DNA from: Aurifilum marmelostoma
Taxonomy: Eukaryota > Ascomycota > Sordariomycetes > Diaporthales > Cryphonectriaceae
NCBI GenBank assembly: GCA_027559495.1
Contig: JAMXSV010000008.1
Location: 62,001 to 126,000 of the forward strand
Direction of reading: 5' to 3'
Length of the DNA: 64,000 nucleotides
In this document: piece by piece, positions 1 to 11,457 of the stretch
Numbering within the stretch: the stretch's first letter is position 1
Layout of the letters: every line of letters starts with the position of its first letter
Notes under the pieces: model-generated
What the model was told of the DNA's origin: nothing
The model's database searches: none
What the model saw: only the letters and a program-made list of their open reading frames with translations
Position numbers and translations under genes: made by a program

Positions 1-1477
1 TTGGATTGCTCGTCTTGATGAAGTTGGCCCAGTAGCTGCTCAGGAGATGGCTGACGGTGTAGTCCTGGGCCGTGATGTTGACGCCAACCTGCGCCCACAG
101 GTTGTTTAGCGCGTAGGGGATCTCGCTGCCGTAGCTCGCGCGGCCGCTGCTCAGCGGGGAGGCATAGTCCCAATAGTACGTGTAGGTAGCTAGGCCGCCG
201 GACGAGTTGTGGTAGCCGTTGGCGAAGGCCCAGCTACTAACGCGGGCCTGATCACGGACGAGGGTCTGGGTGTCATTCGCGGCTGGGTAGAGTGCGAGGA
301 AGGAGGAGGCCCAGCTGCTGCCATAACGGGACTCGAGCCAGGTCTGGTAGCCAGCCGTCGTGGTGGTGGTGGTGGTGGTGGTGACAGCAGCAGCATCGCT
401 GTCGTTTGTGTCTACGTCGGCGACGTGGCCCGTTAGGATTGGAACCTTGGTGGCAGAGCCGTTTTGCAGGTCGAGGCTGTATGTCTCGGGGATGAGGTAG
501 TAATCGAGGACAGGCTTAAAGGACACATTGGCGGTGGCCTCGACGAGTTGCTCGTACGACAGGGCGCGCGCCTCCGCCGCGGTGGACACGTTCAGGCCGC
601 TCAGCACGCCGGCTGCAAGGGCCTTGGCGTAAGTCTGGTTGTGATAGGCGCCGGCGCCGTCCTCGCGCTGCAGCTCGGGGTCGCTGGGGGAGCGAAGTCC
701 GGACTGCGCAATGGCGTTGTAGATGTTCAGGTCATATTCGACCACCTGCTCGTTGTTGAGCAGGTGAAGGACGGCAGCCGCGCCTCTGCCCTGGCCGGCG
801 ACGGTGATGTGATCCGGGTCGCCGCCAAACAGGGCGATATTGGCCGACACCCACTTGAAGGCGTGAATCTGGTCCACCAGGCCCCAGTTGCCGGTGGCGT
901 TGTTGGGAGCCGGGACGTTGCCGAACATCTCGACGAGCTCAGGGTCAGCGAGCCAGCCGAGCACGCCCCTGCGGTAGTTGTACGTCACAAAGATGATGCC
1001 CTTGGAGGCCATGCCGGAGCCCTCGTAAGTGGTCTGCGCCGGGGCAGTGCCGTCGTCGCCGGTCCAAAAGACCACGGGCAGCAGGTCATCGGCAGACGTC
1101 GCAGGGGTCCAGATGTTGAGCGTCAGGCAGTCCTCGCTCTCGCCGTACTGCGCGACCACATCCTGAGGATTGCCGGCAAAAGGGCAGAGTGGGCCGAAGT
1201 CTGTGGTGTTCTTGACGCCGGTCCAGGCGGTGGCGCGCTGCGACTCGTTCCAGCGGTTGACGCCCGACGTGTCGGCGCCATAGGGTACGCCGCCAAAGAA
1301 GGAGATGTCCTTCCAGTTGGGCACATGGCCGTCCTGCGAGCTGCTCAGCGCCGCCCTCCCCTGCACCACTCCAAAGTCGGTGATATTGACGGTGGTCTCG
1401 TACAGGGGCAGGGGCGATGCTGCCCGGCCCGCGGTGGCTAGGCTGGCGACTAGCGGCAGCAGGGTTGAGGTGCGCAT
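1..1477 (-). CDS. Type-B carboxylesterase-like protein lacking catalytic residues (partial)
   Basis: The frame is open from the ATG at 1477 to the window edge (492 residues, C-terminus missing) with no intron. It begins with a signal peptide (MRTSTLLPLVASLATAGRA), so the protein is probably secreted. Family landmarks are present in order: EDCLTLNIW (about 115-123), NYRRGVLGW, FGGDPDHITVAG, AIAQSG and EIPYALNNLW, plus several N-glycosylation sites. The catalytic elements are all changed. The oxyanion-hole HGGG is TGDDG (139-143), the nucleophile elbow GxSxG is GQGRG with Gly230 in place of Ser, the acid in the GTNxDEG region is Val355, and the HGxE histidine is Tyr449. A polythreonine run (about 362-370) sits after the acid region. 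The fold is clear from the motifs. Loss of esterase activity is inferred from the residues, and a binding or scaffold role would be a guess. Confidence 0.85.
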   Translation of the reverse strand, partial: MRTSTLLPLVASLATAGRAASPLPLYETTVNITDFGVVQGRAALSSSQDGHVPNWKDISFFGGVPYGADTSGVNRWNESQRATAWTGVKNTTDFGPLCPFAGNPQDVVAQYGESEDCLTLNIWTPATSADDLLPVVFWTGDDGTAPAQTTYEGSGMASKGIIFVTYNYRRGVLGWLADPELVEMFGNVPAPNNATGNWGLVDQIHAFKWVSANIALFGGDPDHITVAGQGRGAAAVLHLLNNEQVVEYDLNIYNAIAQSGLRSPSDPELQREDGAGAYHNQTYAKALAAGVLSGLNVSTAAEARALSYEQLVEATANVSFKPVLDYYLIPETYSLDLQNGSATKVPILTGHVADVDTNDSDAAAVTTTTTTTTTAGYQTWLESRYGSSWASSFLALYPAANDTQTLVRDQARVSSWAFANGYHNSSGGLATYTYYWDYASPLSSGRASYGSEIPYALNNLWAQVGVNITAQDYTVSHLLSSYWANFIKTSNP

Positions 1478-2810
1478 AGTGACTACTTGTTACACAAAGT
1501 ATCAGAAACCAAGACTTCGAAGGCTGAAGTGACGACACACACACAAGATGAACGGCTTCCAATTCTGCTCTCGAAACTTGGGTCTTCGGAGGCGCGAGGC
1601 CTCCTTTTTGATATAGACGCACACACATACTGTGTACACGGACCCCGGAGGACATCCTTGGCCCTTCCATCGTAACTACGCACAACCTGCGAGTCGCTCC
1701 TGTGCCGTAGTACAACGTCTACCCATCGTAGGCAGGGGCCAGTAGCAGACGGAATCAACAGCCGAATGGGCATTGTGGAGGGAATGCAGGGTGTGCGCCA
1801 TACACAGTATAGTCGCAGCTGGTCATGGCGAGCTCCAGTTGAAGGGAACACCAATACTATGGATTATACAGCGTGGGATCACCCCCTCGTCCAAACAAGC
1901 TTCCGCGGTCCGCTCGACCGCCCGTCCGGAGGGCGGTAAGCTCTGATCATCGTGTCATCAGCAGAGGGGTGGCTGTATGGCGTGTCGGTTGTGTTGAGAG
2001 GTCGGCTTTATGGGATTTCCGTCGATATCTCGGTAGTAGCTTATGTGTACTGTACGTAGGCGAACCACACAGTGATCCCTGCGCACAACAGGATTCTATG
2101 TGAGGTAACATTCAGAGCAGTGTGCAAAACCTCGTGTCCTGCGCGGTGGTGTCTGGACGGATGACGAATACGCCTCCTTCCACTGGGCCACGTCGGAGAA
2201 TACGGCCAAATGTACAACCCTAGTTTGGGGGGGGGGGACGGGGAGGGTCTGCCTGCCACGTAACCTTCCTTATTTCGCTCCCTCGCCTAATTCTTGAACC
2301 AAGTATGCACAAGGATGATCTCGTCCGTGGCCCTATCCATGGCTGTACATAGTAGACTGCTCCGTCATGTCATGCAAGCGACCGAGTGAGGTCTGTGGTC
2401 CAAACTACTTTCCCACGGTCGCTGGGTGTTCGGCTCCGACTGAAGTGACGAATTGCCGGCAGGAACCCTGGCCTTGTCTCTGGAAAAGCACAGATAGACA
2501 CTTCGTCGGCCTCGCGCCACAGTGCGGTGACAGCGGTAGGTAGAGCGACGATCCTAATTCTGGGGAGTATGTATCTCCAGCGGGGATGGTTTATGCTTGC
2601 TATTATCGCATTCATGCAAGCGCCGTGGCCTGTGCAGCGGCTCAGCTGACCAATCAAAACTCGGCATTTAGGACTGCATTGCATCCACTACTGTCTCGCG
2701 GTAGACGCGTTTCTGCGCGTTGATCCTTCCTCACGCCTCTGAGGCATTGACAAACTAAGGAAGGGCCGACGTCACAGCTACTGACTGGGCCTTCACAGCG
2801 ACTGCCCATC
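1478..2810. other. Divergent intergenic region
   Basis: This 1.3 kb separates the divergently transcribed esterase-like gene and the dynactin p25 gene, so it should carry both promoters. It has a run of 11 G at 2227-2237. Open frames here have no recognisable composition or motif, and I see no gene. Confidence 0.6.
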
Positions 2811-3634
2811 ATGTCGAGACGAGCACCTAGGGGAGAGTACATCGAGACGGTATATCTTTCCTCTTTTGTTCTTTATTTTACTTGGCTCAAGTTCGAACTG
2901 GAAAACAGGGCTGGAGTGTTTGTCCAAACTTTCATAACCCCTTCTCGTACTGACGACGCTTGTAGGATACGGGCAACAAGGTCGCCCGGAAGGCGACTCT
3001 TGTCGGCACGCAGAATATCATGCTCGGCGGAAAGACGGTCATCATGCAGGATGCCATGATCAGAGGGGACCTCGCCCGCACTGCCCTCACCGCCACCTCC
3101 AGCTCCGGCTCTGGTGCGGCCCCGGCCAACAACACCGCCGTCGCTATCGGCCGCTACTGTTTCCTCAGTAAGGGCTGCTGTTTACGCCCTCCTGGCCGCA
3201 TGTACAAGGGGTGGGTAAAGGCTCAAAATGAGACGAGACGAAAGAGAGGAGAACACAGATTGGGACGGGAAAGCTGACCATTTGTTATGTGGTCGTGTCT
3301 TTACGATGAATCCAGCGTCTTTACCTATATGCCCCTCCGCATGGGCGACCACGTCTTTGTAGGCGAGGGTACTGTCGTGCAGGCCGCGACCATCGGCTCC
3401 CACGTCTACATAGGCAACAATGCCGTCGTCGACGAGTTCGCCATCGTAAAGGACTACGTCCGCATTCTCGATGGCACCGTCGTTCCGCCCAACATGGTCA
3501 TCCCCAGCTTCACCATTGTCGCTGGCCAGCCAGCCCGCGTCATCGGCGAGGTCCCAGAGGGTGATCACGACCAGTTTGAGCTCAGGGAGCTCTACAAAAC
3601 TGTCGGGAATAACCCTCAACCCCTACATGTCTGA
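2811..3634 (+). CDS. DCTN5: Dynactin subunit p25 (dynactin 5)
   Basis: This is a subunit of the pointed-end complex of dynactin, the cofactor of cytoplasmic dynein; with p27 and p62 it helps link dynein to early endosomes. Three exons give 200 residues: 2811-2849, 2966-3210 and 3316-3634, with introns GTATAT..TAG and GTGGGT..CAG that both restore frame. The protein starts with the family's EYIET and NKVARKATLVGTQNI, then GGKTVIMQDAMIRGDL. After the second intron comes the left-handed beta-helix repeat region (MGDHVFVGEG, IGSHVYIG, ILDGTVVPPNMVIPSFTI) typical of hexapeptide-repeat proteins. A loop of about 20 residues rich in Ala/Ser/Asn (ALTATSSSGSGAAPANN) replaces a very short turn found in the animal protein. 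Length and order otherwise fit the family. Confidence 0.93.
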
Positions 3635-4489
3635 GGAAAGGGCCCATGGCTGGGAACACAAATGTACGACGGTGCACACAACATATGATATTGGCCCGAT
3701 ACCGGTGGCCAAACCCACTCTGGATAGGACTGACCACTCCTTCGCCAGGGCAAGAGGATTGACAGGAGAAAGCCTAGGTCTACTCCTGCAGGAGTACCGT
3801 GGTAACATTCGCAAAGACGACGATGAAACATTCGATGGAGGCAAGTCTGTGGCATCACGCAGGTCACATCCGCTATGAAGCGTCTGGCTAGATGTAATCT
3901 CTAGCCTACCGTTACTCCGCCCTCCCTTCCGCGAGAATCCATTCCCTAGCTTGCAGCTATAGCTCACCGTGCTCGCAACTAGGATACCTTTGCAGGGAGG
4001 CTATTCATGATCTATCGATACCATCTATCATATCAAGCGTGGGGTAGGCAGACTCTAGATGAAACAGATACGACGGGTACAAGTCAAAAGCCGATTGACT
4101 AGTCGCTCGAATCTCTCAGCGATTGTTTAATGATGTTTACGATATGGGGAATCAGACGGCAGAGGAAAGGGGGGACGCCGTTGTCTGTCATGAGCGTACG
4201 GCTCATGCTCACGACACAAGAAACCCTCGCGAAAAGCGAGGACCATGAAACACCAGGACTTGGTTCGGTACATTCATCACTCCATAGTCACTCATGGTGC
4301 GGTCATGGTTCTTCAGCGCACGGGTTTGCAGAGACACACTTCAGGATACTCAACCCTGAGAAAATGAAGTCCATTCAACCTTATACTGCGATGGGACCTT
4401 GGAAATCAACAAATTTTGCAGGCGGCCAGAAGTGCCACATATTCACACCTTCAACACTGCTGTGGTCAAGGCCACACATATGGCTGACT
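3635..4489. other. Convergent intergenic region
   Basis: 855 bp lie between the 3' ends of the p25 and MetE-like genes. An open frame at 4130-4714 on the plus strand runs antisense into the MetE-like exon and has no family-like features. I see nothing else. Confidence 0.6.
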
Positions 4490-5945
4490 TTAGGGCTCGC
4501 CGGGCCAGATGGAATCGGCCAGGCTTCTCACCAGCTTCAACTTGGCAACCATATCATCTCTGGTCACGCTATTTCCCAGGTGGTGGCTGGCAAAGCCACA
4601 CTGCGGGCTCACGCCAACCCTCTTCAGGGCCTCGTCCCTTGTCTGGCCTGCTCCCTTGGCTATGAAGTCCGCCGCTTGGTAGACCCTCTCGCGCATCTTT
4701 TCGAGATCCTCTAGCTCGGGGAACTTGGACGTGATCACTCCGAGAATCACATTCTTATGGGCTGGCAACTTCTGGAGAGGTTCGAAACTTCCGGCACGAT
4801 CCGTGTCGTACTCGAGGAAATAGGTGTCTGCGTCGATTTCGTTGAACAGCTTGGTCGCGATGCGGTCGTATCCACCCTCGCTGAAGTGGCGGCTATAGGC
4901 GAAATTACCACGGCACAGATGAATCCCCAGGTGCATGTCAGCGGGACGCGACGAGATGCAGTCATTGTACAGCTTGATATAGCTGTCCAGGAGAGCATCC
5001 GAATCCTCGCCTTGAGATGCTGGAGTTAGCAATTCTCTGAATCTTGCAAACCCCGCAAGAGTAAGAAAATCAAAATAGGTGAGGTCACACGCCTCCACAG
5101 AAGTACGTACCGGCGTCCTTGAAACCCTGGAGCATTTTCTCTGAGCAGAAATCTGGCTACTCGTCAGGAACTTGAGAGCTGAAAGTGCCTGCTTCTCCTC
5201 GGCCGGACTCACAAGCAAGGTTGGGGTCGTCGATGGTCACATTGCGGCAGCCAGCGTCGTAGAGAATCTGCAGCTCGGCGTGGTACGCCTTGGCAATGTC
5301 GGCGAAGTATTCCTCATCGTTGGCATACACATCCTTAGGATAGGCCCTTCCCGTCTGGTATCTGAGGTGATACCATTCGGGAGCAGGCAGGGTAAGCTTG
5401 GCCTGCTTGACGTGGTCTGCCGGGAGCAGCTTCTTGAGATAGTTCCACTGGTCCACGTAAGTGCTCCCAACATGCTTGATCTTACCCACACACACGACAG
5501 TCTCTCCAGGCTTGTGACCGGCCTCGGCTGCAACGGAAGAACGTCAGCTCTCTTCTCTTTCCGCGATGCAGCTGGCACGCTGCCTTATCTGAGGGTCTCA
5601 GGTCTTACTGAAGGCGGCCAAGTCAGGCACGTAAAGCCTGAACATGTCCAAGGAAGGATCCTCGACCTCCTCCATGCCTTCAAGGGCCGGGAAGAAAGTG
5701 CCCCAGAACTGGTGGCGGCGGTACTCCCCGTCATTGACCGCGTGGAAGCCTAGGTCCAGCTGTAGTTTCACAATGTCGTTGATGGCCTCGTCCTCTATGG
5801 CATGGAGCTCCTTGTCATTGGCGATGACGATAGCCTTCTGGCCATCCAGGGCAACCCGCTTGTCGACGAGCTTCTGTGGACGCAGAAGGGAACCCAGGTG
5901 CTCCGCGCGGAAAGGCGGGCGCTGGTGGTTCTTCTTTTCAACCAT
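4490..5945 (-). CDS. UROD/MetE-like (cobalamin-independent methionine-synthase-type) protein
   Basis: Four exons (5609-5945, 5213-5527, 5111-5152, 4490-5019) give 407 residues; the third is only 42 nt and keeps the conserved YFCSEKM. The protein opens with PPFRAEHLGSLLRP and continues with GFHAVNDGEYRRHQFW. It has DDPNLAYFCSEKM, then HLCRGN (about 265) and SPQCGFAS (about 368), which are the His/Cys zinc ligands of the C-terminal MetE barrel. It is half the length of true fungal methionine synthase (about 765 residues). It matches the short single-domain relatives of the bacterial YxjG/YxjH type. The expected chemistry is zinc-activated thiol methyl transfer, but the substrate of the fungal members is not known to me. 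Location is probably cytosolic, as no targeting signal is seen. Confidence 0.88.
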
Positions 5946-7611
5946 GCTGGGAGGTGGTCACTTCTATGGCTTATTGTGATCGGTGTTTGGCTGTGTGGTA
6001 GGGCAGGATGAACGACTGGGACGAGGGTTTTGCTAAACTGCCGATTTCGTGGGGGAGGAGGGGCAACGGATTATAACTACGGCATATATGTGGCACGAGG
6101 ACATATATGACCTTGGCCCACATTTTCTTTCTGCGTCACGTCTCGGCGAAAGGCAAATTCGAGTCCTTGCCCCTCATTGTCCAACGTGCAGCGCCATATA
6201 AGATAGCTACATTCCATAAACCACAGTGGTGGAGTGGGTGGGAGGAGATCATGGCCTAGGACTCTTACTTAGAGGAGGATTCAGCCGGGAGCTAGGACTA
6301 TTCCCGAGAGTGGACCACCCCCCTCCCCTCTTTCACTTCGAAGTCGACGTTAAGAGGGGCCAGCTGGACTGGTGTGGTTCTTTGGTCTTGGTATGAAGGC
6401 AGCTTTTTCATATGTCTGGTCTACTGGGTTGAGACCAAGCCGAGGTCTTGCAGGATACTGGGCGGAAGAACCACGCCCCGTGAGGCTCGAGTGGATCGTG
6501 ATGCAATGAGTCAGGTCTGACTACACTTCCGAATGTTACCTGGAGAGAAGAAAAGAATACTCTCCCCACGCGATCCGGCGGGGTAGAGAGGGGAGGTGGG
6601 GAGGCGGGGATGGAGGACTGCAGCAAAGTGCAAAGATCAGCAGACATATTTTAGCATTGACAACATCTCGGAAACTCAAGAGGCTTGGAGCTTGGGCGGA
6701 AAGGCTCTCGATGATTTGTAAAGGAACCGCAGAGCGCTGGAAGAATCCTAACACAGGGACGGAGGATAAGCAACAAAAGGAAAGGAAGACCTAATTAGTC
6801 AATCGAAACTCGAATTGCCCTTCGAGCAAACCTAGGATGAAGAGAGGTCCGGGTCGATGTGCGGACTATTGGATTAAGTTCGAATTATCACTTTAAGGTT
6901 TGATACATAATTTTGATTTATGGAGGGATGCTAATTAAATGATTATTTGGGAAGAAGGTTTTGATCTCGACCGAGTGCTCAAGACAGCCGCCCGCGTACA
7001 ATTATTCATCGCCTGAATGAAGCTTTTCTCAAGACCCTTAAGTACTCACCCTTGTCGTCATCCGCCCAGGGGGCGGGGGCGATCTCTTTCTCACGAAGGC
7101 AAAAGTTTGATGTTGTGTCCAAAACGATATTTGTTGTCTAATTAAAGAACCCATTTTGCCCGGTACTGTTGTCGTTGAGGCGGCATCGTGAGCCGGCTGA
7201 CTGAGCACTCTTGACATTATCTCATGAAGCATCAAAGAGTACAGTGTTCAGTCGTTAATATTGTTCTCAGTACGGGGCATAAGCATCTCCGAAGCCCTGC
7301 TTTGTCCTCTATACCTCTCGGCCGACCATGTGGCCCGCCCCTTTGAAGCTAATCTCGACACCGTACAAAACAAGCGAGCATTTCACATGTGCACGCTTTC
7401 ATGCCTGCTTCCTAAGACGGGGGTTGGTTTCACGATGGCTGAGGTACGTGAATAGAGAGGAGGATGTGATAGTTATAAAGCCACGGGCAACTGCCCCTCG
7501 AGATCCATTCTGATAATCAGTCGTCTCTGAAGTTTGCTGAGCCAGCATCCCACATTCATTTCGACCTCTGACTTGCCATATTCACTCTTTTGTCTCGAAA
7601 TTATATTCAAA
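5946..7611. other. Divergent intergenic region, partly AT-rich
   Basis: 1.7 kb lie between the MetE-like gene and the small secreted-protein gene. Near 6070-6110 there are a TATAA and two CATATATG elements, plausible core-promoter material for the MetE-like gene. 6880-6960 is AT-rich. No coding sequence can be supported. Confidence 0.55.
7474..7479 (+). promoter_or_regulatory. TATA box candidate
   Basis: TATAAA lies 133 bp upstream of the ATG of the secreted-protein gene. Transcription about 30 bp downstream would leave a leader of about 100 nt. This rests on sequence and position only. Confidence 0.4.
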
Positions 7612-8340
7612 ATGAGAAGTTTCATTCTCGAGGTTATCATCGCAACTGCGTGGGCTCTTGACCTTGTTTCGGCAGGTCCAGTCAGTGAATCTTCTATGAG
7701 AGTCATTGAGACCCGGATTGACAATTTTGACCTTCAAGATCGTACCCTTGAGCCCCGGAACGGCATGATGTATTGCGGAAACTTTGCCAGTCTGTTTCCC
7801 TCCTTAACACCATGACACCGCTTCCGAACTTGCTTAATCATCAGTGTCTCTAACAGATCAGCAGGTGGCAACGGACCCATGGCAAACGAGCTCCTCGCCG
7901 AGGTCATGAGCGAGAATAAGCTACACAACGTCCATGCCCGGGGTTGTCAACGTGTCAAGTGCAGAGACACAACTGCCATCTATGCTTGCAATGTAAGAAC
8001 GCCGAAGGGAGAGTTTCTAGTGTAATTACGTTCTTAGCACTTTCAAGCTGTAATGCTGACGGCAAGGCAGGACAATGATCACTCCATCACTGTCACAGGC
8101 AAGGAAATTGAAGTGCACGGGATCAACATCCTGCAACGCTGCTGTATACACAGCTCTACCGGATCTATGTTGTATGGTCGTGGCATGGCTGGGCAGCAAT
8201 TCACCGACGCCGATGGTGGCAACTGGAACGTTATTATCGGCTACGGCGACTGCAACCACCCCGATACAGAGAAGCCATCTGTCCTCGGTGGCTGGGGAGT
8301 CAATCCATCTTGCAAGGAGATTAGCGAGTATATTGGCTGA
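7612..8340 (+). CDS. Small secreted cysteine-rich protein (effector-like)
   Basis: The best model has three exons, 7612-7789, 7862-7992 and 8071-8340, giving 192 residues. The last intron (GTAAGA..CAG) is clear. The first donor is non-consensus (GTCTGT), and its acceptor was chosen because a CTAAC branch site at 7850-7854 lies just upstream. A hydrophobic signal peptide ends near LVSAGP. The mature part holds eight cysteines, with the pattern C..C..IYACNDND..RCC..GQQFTDADGGNWNVIIGYGDCN. From memory, a CNDN plus GQxF..NVIV pattern recurs in small secreted proteins of many filamentous fungi, but I know no assigned activity. Size, secretion and cysteine content fit a candidate effector or extracellular protein. 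The function is unknown. Confidence 0.72.
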
Positions 8341-9275
8341 GGCTTTTGGACTAGGAGAGCTCGTGGAACATACAACACAGTGAACCTGGGCCGAGTGTTC
8401 TGGCGATTCTGTCTTCGTACACGCCTCTGAGGGTCGACTATGTTCCCACCCGAATTGGAGCCGTAGACATCGCACTTTATCTTTCGTTGTAAATACCTCT
8501 TAACAATTTCTATTCACTAAGCAGTTCTACAGAACAGCAAACTATGTGATCATCAGAGTACTTGCTCGGATGGTCCCAATTGTTTCAAAATTTATACAGC
8601 AGGGGCCCTTTGGGTGCCTTTGCTACTTCGGCAGACCGGAATTTACTTTTTTCATTGTGGCTTGAAATGTCCTTTAGCTAAGAAGCCACATTGGCTGCTA
8701 CATCAAGTGTGGACTGATCAGGTGATCCAATTCGCTACAGCCCATAGCTCTACTAATTAATCACCATGCATACACGAGGATACCCAAGCGACAAGTCATA
8801 TTCTCCCTCCGAGACAGGAAGCAAAGATTCATATGAGCAGTGAGCACCGCCTGAGATCGAGCGATTCTAGAAGGGCTCTGACGATTCTTTCCTTGCTAAT
8901 AAGTTACATGCCCTGACCCTCCCGTATAGGTGCCGCATTGGTACTTGGTAGGAGTGTGAAAGGGAGGGTGACACAACGTCGGAGCCCCCTGTTTGGGCAC
9001 CTGCATGTTGGTTTTGATATTGATTATGCCCACAGCCGATCAGGTGACATCGTTAATAAAATCCTGTCGTTCCGTCACTTTGTAGAACTAGTCCGATTTC
9101 CAAGCGAGTTTCCTTCTTTCCACTTTCTCCTGGACAGTGCAGCAAGGTGTACACCAGCACTCCCGCACACAACATATAGTCAAGAGTTATCCTTCCCTCC
9201 CTCCTTACACGTAAACTACGGGTCTCACCCACACTTATCCATTCGATAAAATCATTATCTACTGAGCCTGTCAGC
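8341..9275. other. Intergenic region
   Basis: 935 bp between two plus-strand genes. It holds the 3' end of the secreted-protein gene and the promoter of the F-box-like gene. No gene or repeat stands out. Confidence 0.6.
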
Positions 9276-10925
9276 ATGGCGGCAGCGACGTCAACAGCCG
9301 GCGGCCTGCTCCGGGACATATTGTTCAGAGTCTTCAGTCTTTTGGACTACGAGACGTCTGCTCTGTCGGAGGTGCGACTCTTCAACGACTACACCCGTGC
9401 GGACATGCTCGTAGAGCCAGACACAAGACTCCATACCCTAAAGAACATTTCTCTTGTCTGCAAGTGGTGGCGCGTCAACGTTCTGCCCTTCCTGTTCCGC
9501 CATGTGATCTGGTACTTCAACCCTGTCGACGACCTGGTGCGCCCCGCCGAGTCTCTCGAGGATCTCGCCTCTGTCATCCCGCCGCTGCGCTTCATCCGGG
9601 ACAATGAACTACAGAGCCGGGTGAGATCCATGACCATGGTTCCAGCCTTCAAACCCTTTGTAGACAAGCTTGGCGAAGGTGGCCTAGAGCATCAAGGGGA
9701 CATTCTCAGTAAGATCAAGAGCATCAGCAGCAGTCTCGATCCAGACGTGCTAGAACTCATGCCTGCCTGGATGCGGCACGAGGCTCCCGAGGAGGACCTC
9801 TTCGGCAATGACCTGGACCTCACGATGATGCATGAAGAAGTGCAGCTGATGATCCTCAACTCGGACAACAATTGGCTCTGGAGAGCAATCTTTGGGACCA
9901 TCAGCCCCAGACGCTTCACCATCATGGCCACTCCGTACGTCTTGGCAACTCTCCTGGGCAGGATGAGCTTCCTTGGGTCAAGATGGAGGCTCCTCCAGCC
10001 TCCGTACATTCTGTCGCTGTCGTTGGACGACGGCACGAGTGGGACGATTACTACAACAACAGGTCCCAGCGTGGTGGAGAGAGAGATACAGAGCGAACAC
10101 GAGACACACAACCACAGCCAGGCCGCCGGACCAGCAGCACCAGGAGAAGAAGAGCTAGAAGCAGCAACGGCGGCGGCAGCAGTGACGGCAGCTACAGCAG
10201 CGGTTGCAGCAGCAATAGCTGCAGGAGGGGAGCTCGGCGACTTCCTCCAGACCCTCATATCGCCGACCCGCCAAAGACGACGACAGTGGATCGAGAACCC
10301 ACGGGCTGCCACCTGCTTTCCCTGCGAACTCTTTACTCTCCGTCCATGGACGAAGCTGCTTGTCAACGAGGGCTGGCTCAAAAGACGGTTTGACACGCGG
10401 GAGGAAGGAGAGGACCCGTCCCTGTTGCAGGCACTCTTCAACCCAGGCGGCTGCGGCTACTGGTCCTACGGAGATCACCCGAGCGAGCCCTTGATACCCG
10501 CGACCGTCCGTGACTTTAGCTACATCGGCGTCCGCCCCACGACTCCTCACCTTAGCTTCCTTATCGAATGGTTCCCCCGCGTCGATCGCCTGTTTCTCCG
10601 GTTGCAGCCGCGGGACGTGGATAGCTGGGAGAGGCTGTGGGAAAGGTGGCGCCAGGCGGGCAGGCCCCGGCGGACACAGGAATACATGCCACCGAGAGCT
10701 ATATTCAATCCGTTTCTTTTCCTTCTCTGTGATGATTCACTTGAGAGACGCAATTGGAAACATCTCCAGGTATTTGAGTATGGCGACGCCTGGAACCCAG
10801 AACAATGGGAGAGTCTGGTGGACATATTGAAAAAAAATGTGACTCCTCTCCCTTTCAGAAATGTGGCGCAAGGCCTGCTCGTCAGGAACACGATGGACAC
10901 TGGCAACACTTTTAGGGACACTTGA
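9276..10925 (+). CDS. F-box-like protein with polyalanine tract
   Basis: A single exon encodes 549 residues. Residues about 10-75 (ILFRVFSLLDYET..LKNISLVCKWWRVNVLPFLFRHV) have the spacing of a degenerate F-box, the Skp1-binding helix bundle of SCF ubiquitin ligases. The rest has no leucine-rich repeat or WD repeat that I can recognise. A polyalanine tract (about 290-315) encoded by mixed GCA/GCG/GCT codons sits in a disordered linker rich in Ser, Glu and Thr. The C-terminal half (about 330-549) is tryptophan-rich and looks folded. Substrate adaptor in ubiquitination is an inference from the F-box only. Large lineage-specific F-box families are common in these fungi. Confidence 0.68.
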   Translation: MAAATSTAGGLLRDILFRVFSLLDYETSALSEVRLFNDYTRADMLVEPDTRLHTLKNISLVCKWWRVNVLPFLFRHVIWYFNPVDDLVRPAESLEDLASVIPPLRFIRDNELQSRVRSMTMVPAFKPFVDKLGEGGLEHQGDILSKIKSISSSLDPDVLELMPAWMRHEAPEEDLFGNDLDLTMMHEEVQLMILNSDNNWLWRAIFGTISPRRFTIMATPYVLATLLGRMSFLGSRWRLLQPPYILSLSLDDGTSGTITTTTGPSVVEREIQSEHETHNHSQAAGPAAPGEEELEAATAAAAVTAATAAVAAAIAAGGELGDFLQTLISPTRQRRRQWIENPRAATCFPCELFTLRPWTKLLVNEGWLKRRFDTREEGEDPSLLQALFNPGGCGYWSYGDHPSEPLIPATVRDFSYIGVRPTTPHLSFLIEWFPRVDRLFLRLQPRDVDSWERLWERWRQAGRPRRTQEYMPPRAIFNPFLFLLCDDSLERRNWKHLQVFEYGDAWNPEQWESLVDILKKNVTPLPFRNVAQGLLVRNTMDTGNTFRDT

Positions 10926-11457
10926 AGTGGAAAATCCATGAAGAGACATACAAAGAATGCATCGTCTGTGCTGTTCTAATACGTCCGCCCTTCCATTTGA
11001 TACAAGGAGCTGTGAATATCAAATATGCTTCCGTCTCTTCCCCGACAGTGCAGATCATGACATCCTGTACACAACACACACCACACCAGAGGGTATATAG
11101 ATACATCGCTAGTGTATGCACTCACGACCAACTCCAAGAAAGTGTGAGAAGAAAAAAAAAAGGGAAATACCAAGAGAAACAAGACAGGAAAACGCCCACC
11201 TGGTCATTTATCCAAGTGTTTATCCAAGAGAGCCCATCTCTTTCATCTCAACATACCCGTTCTTCATGTTGTGTTTGTCCCCTCTGTATAGACGCCCCTC
11301 AGGACATATCGGGAGGTCACCTTCTGGAAGCTATGCCAATGTCATGCCACGTCTATGTATCCCAAACAAGTAAGAAAAATCCAAGAAAACGCCTGTGTAT
11401 AACCAAAGTCCAAAAAGAAAGGGAAGAGGAAAAGAAAGCTGTGAAGCTCGCTTGGCC
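10926..11457. other. Convergent intergenic region
   Basis: 532 bp between the 3' ends of the F-box-like and DMT transporter genes. It should carry both 3' untranslated regions. Nothing else is seen. Confidence 0.55.

Noticed and set aside
464..1441. 325-residue plus-strand open frame
   Set aside because: It is antisense to the esterase-like gene, whose motifs are unambiguous; its composition is that of a GC-rich shadow frame.
4130..4714. 194-residue plus-strand open frame
   Set aside because: Half lies antisense to the MetE-like exon and the rest has no family features.
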